Shown here: one piece after another, positions 56,801 through 64,000 of the stretch | Layout of the letters: the number at the start of each line of letters is the position of its first letter | Position numbering within the stretch: the first letter of the stretch is position 1 | Assembly (NCBI GenBank): GCA_037974965.1 | Contig: JBBPFI010000008.1 | Span: forward strand, 1,240,001 to 1,304,000 | Length of the DNA: 64,000 nt | Source of the DNA: Dacryopinax spathularia | Taxonomy: Eukaryota > Basidiomycota > Dacrymycetes > Dacrymycetales > Dacrymycetaceae | Direction: 5' to 3' | Program-made: the position numbers and the translations under genes | Notes under the pieces: model-generated | What the model was told of the DNA's origin: nothing | The model's database searches: none | What the model saw: only the letters and a program-made list of their open reading frames with translations

Positions 56801-57855
56801 GCTCTGTTTCTCAAGGCACAGAACGGACGATGCATCCTCCCAGCGCGTACTCTCCGCTTCCCCCGCCCTTCCCGCCTCCATGGAGCGACAGCCCTGGCAG
56901 TTCAGCAGGCGGGAGCGTAGTGAGCACGAAGACGTCCGGCTCTGGGAGTGGGAGCCGACGCGGCCCGCTCACGCCTCGCGACGGGAGCGACACCGTGCCT
57001 CCGTCCGTTTCGCCCAGCACAGGCACCCCACCCGCCGTCAAGAGCGTCGCCTTTGCCGGTGTGGAGGAAGATGCCGAGCGGCAGCGGGAGAGAAGGAAGA
57101 GCGAAGCGCGCGCTGCGATCGAGCTGGCGAACATCGTTAATGGACCCGGGCCCCAGTTGACGCCGGACGAGATCGACCATCCGCAGAGCGCGCCCCCGCC
57201 CAGGATCACGCCGCTCTTTTCGACTCCTCCAAGCTCGTTCACACCGCCTATGACGGCGCCCTTCATCAACCCGGCCTTGGGCAACCCTATGGCTATGGGG
57301 AATCCCTATTTCATGTCCGCTCCTCCGGCTAATCCCTATTTCTCCGGTCTTGGTCAACCTTTCATGCCTACTCCGCCAGGCATGCCTGGCATGATCCCGC
57401 ACCCGCAATTGGCCGCCGTCCACCAGCAAGCGATGTTCGCCGCTCGCCAGCAGTTTCAGTTCACGATGGCGCAGCAGGCGATGGCCGCGGCTGGCGAGGC
57501 TTGGGATCTTAACCTGAGCGCCGCGAGCGGGAGCTTGCTGGGCACGCCGAACGGAAGCGTGTATGGGCCGTCTGTGCCTGGCGATATGCAGCACCAGATG
57601 GTCCAGATGCAACAAGCACAACAGATGCAGCGGCCTGACGCGAACAGCAGACGCCAGAGCATGATGAGCGCGTTCAGCGGCTATGCGACGCAATCAAGCC
57701 AGCATCACCGTCATCATCATCAAGAAGCCCAGCAACAGCTGGCGAGCGCTCCGCCGCCGCCGATTACGCAGCGGGAGATGCAGAACCGGATGAGCCGGGT
57801 TGTCAGCCCCGCTCAGGCACCTGGGACTCTGCAGCGCAAGCGCCTCGCAAACTAA
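53899..57855 (+). CDS. Large Ser/Pro/Ala-rich protein with Gln-rich C-terminus, single exon
   Basis: An uninterrupted frame of 1318 residues from MAILSLLKRKPTSPSESKPT. Most of it is low complexity, with short repeats at DNA level (SASASASASA near 55040-55085, QAQAQA near 55555, NVNVNVNV near 55720). Conserved-looking segments are KKGKRGLFGWGKKKQDQDVY (about residue 170), SVAFAGVEEDAERQRERRKS with EARAAIELANIV (about 1050-1085), and a C-terminal block HQQAMFAARQQFQFTMAQQA followed by MAAAGEAWDLN, then a His/Gln stretch. I recall that last block from uncharacterised basidiomycete proteins but know no function. Likely intracellular and mostly disordered. The intronless state contrasts with its neighbours. 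Confidence 0.72.
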   Translation: MAILSLLKRKPTSPSESKPTSAASQQLQQPSSALQPPPPLPAADAPRSNSPFLRARRQPSASSNLQLLSPSSASASASSTHTPTSPEPPDSPLLPPPRLFAPTPGSLLSSVHLGSTHSLPSASSTSAGSSTTLSSASNGPRTPSSAPGSPAVELGAFVSSAGGGKEGSKKGKRGLFGWGKKKQDQDVYIAPVLAPAAGKNRLVEPGQAQTDPKKGGEGSFALRSFTHVRPSSPAPVLSPPNANAGTGAGGLLPPVHPPSPLSIPSPLSTSPHTPPGTSPSRPSPLSTPPAAASQNQTETTELDPSLAAYSYAYAYSLSPSHPHPQPPPRLRTNSGSGSSLSGSVHSSSAGTMTVGAFMQARRSSGNVSSGAMLGASSSPASASASASASASPSASGLRSSGASPPNTWRGEAARSRSTSPDTSSAAAGTTGGANSRPPRPTPPPQGRRISALWAQHAQSLQTDTDAAGRRKSALLAAGWRGEGSGTSSESESASGSSGDESSDLPRLSSRKQTAGRSGGGDEQGGRGTSRGRGSDRGEHAGLDRQRTITQSPAQAQAQAAHLQGIAPAAVAKQPTPARAATSPPASADPIQVREAAARNASRSPTRVNVNANVNVNVNATATATQVPMGHDGRPAWTRAHSAQPQPGKVPKAVPKGGRASLDSHYSHSPLAASPLPAGSAVEGGQEGIYRQKRASVSVGALYSPPSFGTSTSGREAEVAREGLKSAMKKSLASPASATTDRTATAQAAAQRNSAAFPTTSFPSKGSSALDTDSSSEGDDVPLGVRQRVLSESRILAASPPPISSTLHEPLCPPRAPGLSNSPTPGGSGRSSPASSVPSSPGRARAGAFRRASTAGSLNLPLPPLAPAGAGSAGGRKPLVDLSPSPPEVIPGGRRPLVDLTVGGIPESALRPPSSAAEIDEHGRHADRSPPVERESSSPISSSTSPRRPRPATLGHTRSGSNMSVSSQRSVSQGTERTMHPPSAYSPLPPPFPPPWSDSPGSSAGGSVVSTKTSGSGSGSRRGPLTPRDGSDTVPPSVSPSTGTPPAVKSVAFAGVEEDAERQRERRKSEARAAIELANIVNGPGPQLTPDEIDHPQSAPPPRITPLFSTPPSSFTPPMTAPFINPALGNPMAMGNPYFMSAPPANPYFSGLGQPFMPTPPGMPGMIPHPQLAAVHQQAMFAARQQFQFTMAQQAMAAAGEAWDLNLSAASGSLLGTPNGSVYGPSVPGDMQHQMVQMQQAQQMQRPDANSRRQSMMSAFSGYATQSSQHHRHHHQEAQQQLASAPPPPITQREMQNRMSRVVSPAQAPGTLQRKRLAN

Positions 57856-58304
57856 ACTCGCTCGAAAGCATTCAATTTCGGTATGAACCGTCATGACAAC
57901 CCATATTAGATTCCCTTTACATCATTTATCCCTGACACTCTCATTTCCCAATCATCCCCATTCAAGGACTTTGTCTCGTCGCACAAATATGCCGTAACGC
58001 ATTCCTTCTCACTCGGACCTCGTTATGATCGAAAACAAATACCAGGCGTTTTTTGATACATGTCTCACTATTCTTTGTTCCCAGCGAGCATCCGTAACAC
58101 AATTACAGTAAGACACAGTGGAGATCCAAGACAAGTGACAGTGATTTAAAGGCGCTGCAGTCGGCATTAAAATCATGCATCCAATGGATATTGGAATGTG
58201 CGAAAGGATGAGAGGCGATGTGATGATCGGACTGATACCATCTGAGACCGTATCAGCTCAATGTCTAAGTGACTGCCTCCGTACTTACTTACCTTCATGA
58301 CTTC
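57856..58304. other. Intergenic, no gene seen
   Basis: The 3' flank of the large ORF; A/T-richer than its neighbours and without supported frames. Confidence 0.35.
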
Positions 58305-58690
58305 AGGGCTGCTTCGTTCGTCATCACCCCTCCGACATCTCGCACCAGCCAAATTGCGTTGCAGCATGATAGGACGCTGAGAGCATGTAAAAGCAGCTGC
58401 ACTTCAATCTCGTCCTGCTCGGTACGCTATCGTACTCCAGCGCGTCATGAGGCGATTAGGTCGTAATCAGAGCGGGCCGACATCGAATGATCGGAGTCGG
58501 CTGTGGGAAAGTCAAGGTGCGTTCTGCCGCGTTATCTTTACCATGTCATATACTGATATCGACCGTAGTCTTGTCCACCGGTTTGTGAAGGATCAGTTCG
58601 ATGTTTATCGGAAGAGCTTGAACACGGAAGCCGTTCAGCTCGAAGTGACAATGACGCCTCTCTCAGGATACCCCCACACCGAGACAGTTG
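58305..58690 (+). pseudogene. Inverted partial copy of the Rab5 gene (dead)
   Basis: This stretch matches, in opposite orientation, the 5' flank and first exons of the Rab5 gene at 60930-61955. Matching landmarks are the leader (ggctgcttcgttcg against gggccgcttcgtcccg), gacgctgagagcatgt, exon 1, the whole first intron (ggtacgctatc...aggcgattagg), exon 2 (gtcggctgtgggaaagtcaag), the second intron (gtgcgttctgccg...cgaccgtag) and exon 3 ([17 protein letters not shown] against [17 protein letters not shown]). Codon 2 is TAA instead of TCA, an insertion of about 15 bp lies near 58470, and the third intron with part of exon 4 is deleted. The copy retains introns, so it arose by DNA duplication, not retroposition. 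The open frame 58447-58755 is a chance product. Confidence 0.85.
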
Positions 58691-58910
58691 CACGGAAGCA
58701 ACATTCCCCACAGCGTCCCTTGATCACGGAATCAGAAGCGGGGGCATTTGGCTGACACTGCTGCGTGGCCAAAGGGGTTTTGGTGCGCGGCGAGCGAGGC
58801 GGGATACGGGACGGTGAGGGCGCATATCACTACACATCAATACTACACACATCAATACAACACGTCTCTCTTTTCAACGCCCACCTGCTGAGCTTTCCCT
58901 GCCGGCTACA

Positions 58911-60530
58911 ATGGATGCGCCCGCAATCTCAACCCTCGACGACGAGGAATCACCTCCGCCTATTTTCCGCAATGCCGACACCGCCGGGCCGTCAGCACCC
59001 AGGATCAGAGTTAAGGTACGGACAGCCGGACTATGTCGGTCCCACCACAAAGCTGAACTTTTGCTCCTATTCAGCTCCGGATCCCGTCCGCGATGACCGC
59101 ATCGAGCAAGCGCAGCGAGGAAGGCGACTCGGATGAAGAGATGGTGGATGAGCTTGCGGACGACGATGATGCCGCTTCGTCCTCGGCTCACGGCGGTGTA
59201 GGGCCGCACCCACCATTACAGCATAGTTCGAAACCGTCTTCAACGCGAGGCGGCAAAGGCTCCCGCGGCCCGCGAAAGAAACGACCTGCACAGATCGGGG
59301 AGCGGGTGATGTCGCCTCCTCCGCGGACGATCGGCGCCGAATGGGTGGTCCACGTCTCGCAGGAGCAGCCTCTGCCGGGGTCGGACGACGCTAGGTCGGA
59401 GGCGAGCGCGGCTCCTACGCGAGGACGAGGTCGGGGTAGCAGAGGTGGGAAGCGAGGCGTGCCTGGGCCCGGGCGGGGATGGAGGAAGGGCATCACAAAG
59501 TGCGCACCATTTATTGTAAGGACCCCGCCCTGACGACCATCATAGCGCTAAGAAGGCGGCTTGGGAAGCTGAACATGCCGCCCTCAACGACATCACCAGT
59601 GCGCCTGGAATCTTACATTAGGTACAGCCGATGTCAACTTACCTGGCTTTTCTGTATCTAGCCACGCCAGAAGCATTCGCCTCATCCATTCCTCCTGCAT
59701 CTCGCGCTGGCTCTGGCTCTGGCTCGGCCCTGTTTAGGGAATATTACCCGCCGAGCGACGACATCTCCCCTCCTTCGATCCCGGTCCCTCCCCTCCTGCA
59801 AGTAAAGGAACAACCGGACCGACCGCCCAAATACCCCCCCTCGTCCAGTGCAGCAGCGCTCGGTGTCTCCTCCCGGAGCACCAGCAGTCCGTATCCACCC
59901 CCGATCATGCAACCTACTCTTCCGAACCAGGAACTGCGCTACCTCCCTCCAGAACCAAAGCTCGAGCCGGGAATGGCGCCCACGGACCATAGAGGAGGGA
60001 TTGTCATGCCCCGACATGGAATCCCGAGTCGGCCATTCCCGGTCGCCCAGCCGCCAAAGCTGGCCGCGCAGCCACCCCAGGCAGTTGCCCAGCCAATCGA
60101 TAAGGCCGGAAAGAAGTTTAAGGTCAGGAAGTGGCAGAACGTGAGTAGGGAGATCAAGGGTATTGGGGGCAGCAGGTGGTTCGTGAAGACTTGGCTTGGA
60201 GGCATGTTACCCATCACCCGCTTACCGAGATCACATTGATGACTATGCGCCATGTATGTAGGTCCGGACTCGGAATATGCGCGACATCGCACCATGTCCG
60301 TCCCGACTGTCGGCCCATTGCCGACCTTCTCCGCCCGTTTCCGTTTCAAGCAGGAATTCAACGTTTCAGCCGGTGGAACGGCCACAGGCACCGGCAGCCC
60401 AATGGACCGGGGGACGCCAATGGAAGGCACAGCACAAAACCCTGTCATTGTCGACTTGACAGATGATGTCGACATGGAGAGCAGCCCGGCGCCTCAGATG
60501 GAAGGGGCGATCGCTGTGCCGCAGATGTGA
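58911..60530 (+). CDS. Probable INO80 complex subunit Ies4
   Basis: Five exons fit in phase: 58911-59015, 59075-59515, 59553-59598, 59662-60201 and 60262-60530, giving 466 residues. The N-terminal PRIRVKLRIPSA resembles the R-h-h-h-x-L-K-x-P-S strand that starts Ies4. The C-terminal half has KFKVRKWQNVSREIKGIGGS followed by RWFVKTWLGG, which fits the conserved Ies4 pattern of a basic W-x-K segment, a G-x-x-W and a T-W end. Between them lie acidic, Arg/Gly-rich and Pro-rich stretches. Ies4 is a small subunit of the INO80 chromatin remodeller and a Mec1 target in yeast. The last intron appears to be GC-AG. The family call is moderate and based on pattern memory. Confidence 0.58.
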
Positions 60531-60929
60531 AGAGCAGGAGCAGGCACGGATACCCGTGTAATAGGGCTGATTTTTCTAGTGTATTGTGCTGTAGTTATTA
60601 CCCTGTCTTGTCAATATTGTTGTCCTGCATCCCATTGTCCCCAGTCCCTGCCTGCTTGGCTTGCACGTATATATTGATTGTCGGTCTTCATAACGGACGT
60701 AGATTTGTGCGGAAATAGAGAGTCACGCGGTCTGATATATGCAAGGGCCGTCGACTGTGACGGAGCGATAATATAGATTACAAAGGAATGAAAGTGACAA
60801 AGAAGGGGATGAGAGACGTGTAGCGAGAGAGACGGAGAGACATGGGCGAAGGACAGTGTCGGGAATGTACACAATGTGGAAGACTAGCGGACGAGCGAGG
60901 AGAGGCGGAAAGAAAAGTAGTGTTCGATC
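60531..60929. other. Convergent 3' region, no gene seen
   Basis: The shared 3' flank of the Ies4-like and Rab5 genes. No frame here is supported. Confidence 0.35.
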
Positions 60930-61955
60930 TCAGCAGTTGCAGCCCTCTGCCGTCCCGCCTGAGCCAGCACCGCTCTTGTTCAGGTCGACCTTTGCGCCTG
61001 CGGGCTTAGCCGCTGATGCACCTCGCTGCGCCTGCGGAGGTGCGACTTGCGGTAGCTTGTGTGCTGTCATACTGCATCAGCCTCCCGGTTCTGCTAGTCC
61101 ACGGCAGCGACACACGCACCAATCCGATTGAAGATGTCGCTCACACCTTCACCCGTCTTCGCGCTCGTCTCGCACCACATCAGTCCCTCCTCCTCAGCGA
61201 ACTTCTGAGCTTCTTCCTGCGAGACCTGACGGCGGGCTGCAAGGTCGGCTTTGTTCCCGCAGAGAGCGATCACGATCGATGGATCCGCTTGTCGTTGAAG
61301 TTCGCGGATCCAGGATTTAGCTTTCTCGAGGGAAGCCTGATAGGGAAATCAGATGAATGATGCAGGTTTGAAACATTGAGGGCAGCATACGGATTGGGTG
61401 ATGTCGTAGCTATGTGGAATTGTGTAACATCAGTCTCTGAGCGCTAATAAGGCGAATGAAATGGCACATACACACAAATGGCACAAGCTGCACTTCGATA
61501 ATACATCGGCGCTAACGACTTGTATCGTTCCTGACCTGCCGTATCCCTATTACGAGAGTCAGCATCCTCCACAACGGAAAGGCGTGGGGGTCAACATAAA
61601 CATACCAGATCTCGAACTTGACCGATGTCCCGTCTTCAAGCTGAACGGTTTGTGTAAGGAAGGCGGCTATGATAATGATCAGCAAGTGCTCGGAAGGTCA
61701 GTGGGACGATAAACGCACCTCCTATCGTGCTCTCCCGGTAATCATCAAACTGATCCTTCACAAAACGGAGGACAAGACTGCGGTCAATGTCAGCATATGA
61801 CATCGTAAAGATAACCCGGCAGAACGTACCTTGACTTTCCCACAGCCGACTCCCCTAAGTCGATATCGAATGATTAGGACCTAATCGCCTCATGACGAGC
61901 TGGAGTATGATAGCGTACCGAGCAGGACGAGCTTGAACTGCAGCTGTTTTGACAT
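60930..61955 (-). CDS. YPT5: Rab5-type small GTPase (Vps21/Ypt5)
   Basis: Multi-exon minus-strand gene. Exon 1 [13 protein letters not shown] is joined to ESAVGKS (P-loop [10 protein letters not shown]), then [18 protein letters not shown] and [14 protein letters not shown] (switch I), [20 protein letters not shown] (switch II), NKADL and [17 protein letters not shown]. An intron precedes the tail, and the protein ends in GCNC, a C-x-C site for geranylgeranylation. AAFLTQ and the [15 protein letters not shown] block place it with Rab5. It acts in fusion of endocytic vesicles and early endosomes. The P-loop codons are split by two introns. An inverted dead copy of its 5' part lies about 3.3 kb away at 58305-58690. 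Confidence 0.95.
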
Positions 61956-62797
61956 GCTCTCAGCGTCCTATAATAATGAGATGCAATCTGGTTGGTAATG
62001 TTGCGAGATGCCCAGATGGGTGATTACGGGACGAAGCGGCCCGTTTGTGTGAGAGGAGATGATTGGGGACCGGTGACGATGGGATGGCAGGGAGGGGGGG
62101 TTCGCGGACGGTGAGGAGCGGCTCAGACGAACGCGTGGACCGACTGTTCCTGTGCACACTGCGCCACTGACCCGTCAATCGAACGACGACGATCACGGAC
62201 CAGTGCCCGCAGTGCCCACCAAACGGGATCGAATCAGATTGGCCCCGCGGATGCGCGGAGTTGGAAAAAGGGGCCAGCTCAGCTCAGCTCAGCCTCAGTC
62301 GCTGTCGTCGTCCCCCTCCGCTCTTCGTCACTCGCCTGCCTCCAAATCCTTCTCTGTGCCATCCATCAAACGAAATACGGCTTGAGGCGCTAAACAATTC
62401 TCAACGAACCGATATTTGTAGCCGGACTGTCTGCTGAACTAAACCGTTTACTGAGCCTGAGGACGTGAAAGACTCATTCGAAGCCATCACGTTTGAGCAA
62501 AGCCTGCCGCGATCACCTTGGACCGCAAATTCTGAACCTCCCTTCTTCCATCTCTCTCCAGCATCGTCACAAGCATCCACCAGTACCTTTGCTCGAGTTT
62601 GGGAGTACCTCAGTGGAAACGTCGCGTCCAGTAGCTTCGTTTCGAGCCCCTCGCCTCCAAACAACACGCCTGAACGGCCCCGGTCGAAATCAGCGAGTTA
62701 AAGCCTAAAGCCAGGACTTCTTGAAGTGAGACTGTTCGCGGACCGTTCAGAGCAAGTGCGCCTAGAGGAGCCCACTGAGATTCAAGAACGCACCTGA
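61956..62797. other. Upstream region of Rab5 and Mei2-like genes
   Basis: The two genes diverge across about 840 bp. A cagctcagctcagctcag tandem lies near 62276-62295. The leader of Rab5 in this region (about 61960-62045) is the part duplicated at 58305. No other gene is supported. Confidence 0.35.
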
Positions 62798-64000
62798 ATG
62801 AACCCGATGCTGCGAGGTCCTTACAGCGGGTACGACGAGCACGCTGTGCCCATGCGACGACCCTCCCCTCCCCCTCCGCGTTATGATGGAGGAGGTTACG
62901 GCCCACCTGATCCAGGTTACAACAGCTATGGCGGCGGCGCTGGCGGAAATGATCGTCGTGGTCGCGGAGGCCGTGGCAGAAACAGAGGCCGAGGCGGCCC
63001 ACGCAATTCCAGCGGCGCCGGCGGCGGTATGCCGCCTCCGGCGGCCTATGTTGCATATGACGAACCCTCCCTGGATCACTTTTACCCTCCGCCTCCACCT
63101 CCGCAGGAAAGCTACTATCGCGACGATTATGGCCCAGGGAGTTATGATGGTGAGCGTTTCTGTTCTACAGCACTACTCCATGCGCTTGTAGCGCTTTGAG
63201 TTGAGGATTGAGGCATCCTCGAAGTGTCGTCGCTGGGCACGCAGGCTCGGTTAAGCTTGACAGACAAGAGGCTGAGGCTTGAGTCTAAGTCGGTTAAGGC
63301 GGCAAGCTGGAGCGCGCCTGCCACAAAGCTCTTAGGCGGGGTCAGTGCTTAGGGAGTCAGCTTCACCGGCGGACACGCTTTGGAACCTACAGCAGCGGAC
63401 CTCCAACAACGCTCTCGTTTTGAACTACGCCAACCCTTCTCTTGTTCCCATTGCTCCCTCTCCCCTCAAAACCGTGCTCTGAAACCGGGAATAACCACTC
63501 ATCTCTTCTCTTTCTCTGCCAGAGGCCTCTCATCGACGTCCGCCGCCTCCACCGCGTCGCGAACGTGAAGTGAACGACAACATCATCGAAGAACGCCTCT
63601 CCCGCGAAAGACCATGCCGTACACTGTTCATCCGAAACATTAAGGCACGTCGCCCTTCGTTCTGCCACCTTGATCGACATCCCTAACGGGTTTCATAGTA
63701 CGAGAGCAATGGCGATGCTATACGCGCGCGGTTTGAGGAGTTCGGCGAGATCAAGACGTTCTTCGATCTCATCGCCAACCGAGGGATGGTGTTTGTCACT
63801 TTCGTAGGCATACTCGAGTCTAACGAAAGAGGCTGGTCTGATGCGGAGTAGTATGATTTGCGTTCTGCGGAAAGAGCACGGGATAGGCTGCAGGGGACGG
63901 ATATTTCTGGTAGACCCGTGAGCCCGATGACCGTGAACGAAAGTCGCCCATGCTTATTCCTATTGGCCAGATCGACGTACACTATAGCCTGCCGCGTGAG
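62798..64000 (+). CDS. Mei2-like RNA-binding protein, N-terminal part (runs off window)
   Basis: Exons 62798-63149, 63533-63644, 63699-63803, 63852-63917 and 63971-64000 (cut by the window end). The start MNPMLRGPYSGYDEHAVPMR is followed by an Arg/Gly-rich stretch (NDRRGRGGRGRNRGRGGPR) and PPPPPPQESYYRDD. An RRM then begins with RTLFIRNIK (RNP2), YESNGDAIRARFEEFGEIKT and FFDLIANRGMVFVTF (RNP1), then YDLRSAERARDRLQGTDISG and IDVHYSLPRE. The FFDLIANRGMVFVTFYDLR string is typical of Mei2-type RRMs. Mei2 proteins regulate meiosis in fission yeast; the role of basidiomycete members is not established. The intron after NIK has a GC donor. Confidence 0.85.

Noticed and set aside
58447-58755. Open frame containing a Rab-like segment
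   Set aside because: It reads through the introns of the dead Rab5 copy; the Rab start codon frame is stopped at codon 2.
1-64000. CRISPR arrays, bacterial operons, tRNA or rRNA genes
   Set aside because: No evenly spaced repeats with unique spacers, no operon spacing or ribosome binding sites, and no cloverleaf or rRNA stretch was recognised by eye; a tRNA scan could still find one.

Overview
The window looks like nuclear DNA of a basidiomycete fungus. Genes are split by many introns of about 40-70 bp with GT..CTAAC/CTGAC..AG signals. The gene set is fungal: U5 snRNP GTPase Snu114, DOP1, a secreted agmatinase-family protein, a CorA-type Mg transporter, calnexin, riboflavin synthase, Rab5, and probably INO80 subunit Ies4. 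The lineage within Basidiomycota cannot be fixed by eye; Tremellomycetes or a neighbouring class is plausible. Exon coordinates come from reading splice sites and checking phase; none was tested by computation or RNA data.

Region 1 (about 1-24.1 kb) is an accessory island. It holds an intact-looking Helitron Rep/helicase gene (7488-13748, minus) surrounded by a lineage-specific family of at least six GRF-type zinc-finger, coiled-coil proteins (starts at 1048+, 2352+, 14182+, 20553-, 22589-, 23769-) plus one probable decayed member near 21 kb. Every intact member splits its zinc finger at the same place and puts the second half on a 36- or 42-nt mini-exon. Two subtypes can be seen (A, PWLYC-like; B, PWPYC-like), and the outer pairs are arranged A> B> ... 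<B <A. Between them lie a head-to-head pair of homologous genes of unknown function (3883-4861 minus, 5311-6491 plus), a divergent Skp1-like gene (6700-7435), an unknown 315-residue gene (15923-16870), and two homologous genes with an F-box-like N-terminus and a nucleotidyltransferase-like core, facing each other with abutting stop codons (17175-18267 plus, 18268-19294 minus). A functional link between the Skp1-like, F-box-like and GRF proteins is inference.

Region 2 (24.1-48 kb) is ordinary housekeeping sequence: agmatinase family (24177-26338), DOP1 (27218-33785, minus), a short CstF64/Rna15-like protein with hinge and C-terminal domain but no RRM (34537-35411), a CorA/Mnr2-like Mg transporter (36565-39986), riboflavin synthase (41494-42318, minus) divergent from Snu114 (42578-45818), and calnexin (46136-47938). 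A 10-11 bp minisatellite lies at 40.39-40.65 kb.

Region 3 (48-53.9 kb) is gene-poor and repeat-rich, with one possibly broken hypothetical gene near 50 kb. Region 4 (53.9-64 kb) holds a long Ser/Pro-rich intronless ORF (53899-57855), an inverted 5'-truncated-at-the-3'-side copy of the Rab5 gene with a stop at codon 2 (about 58305-58690), an Ies4-like gene (58911-60530), Rab5 itself (60930-61955, minus), and the start of a Mei2-like RRM protein that runs off the right edge (62798 onward).
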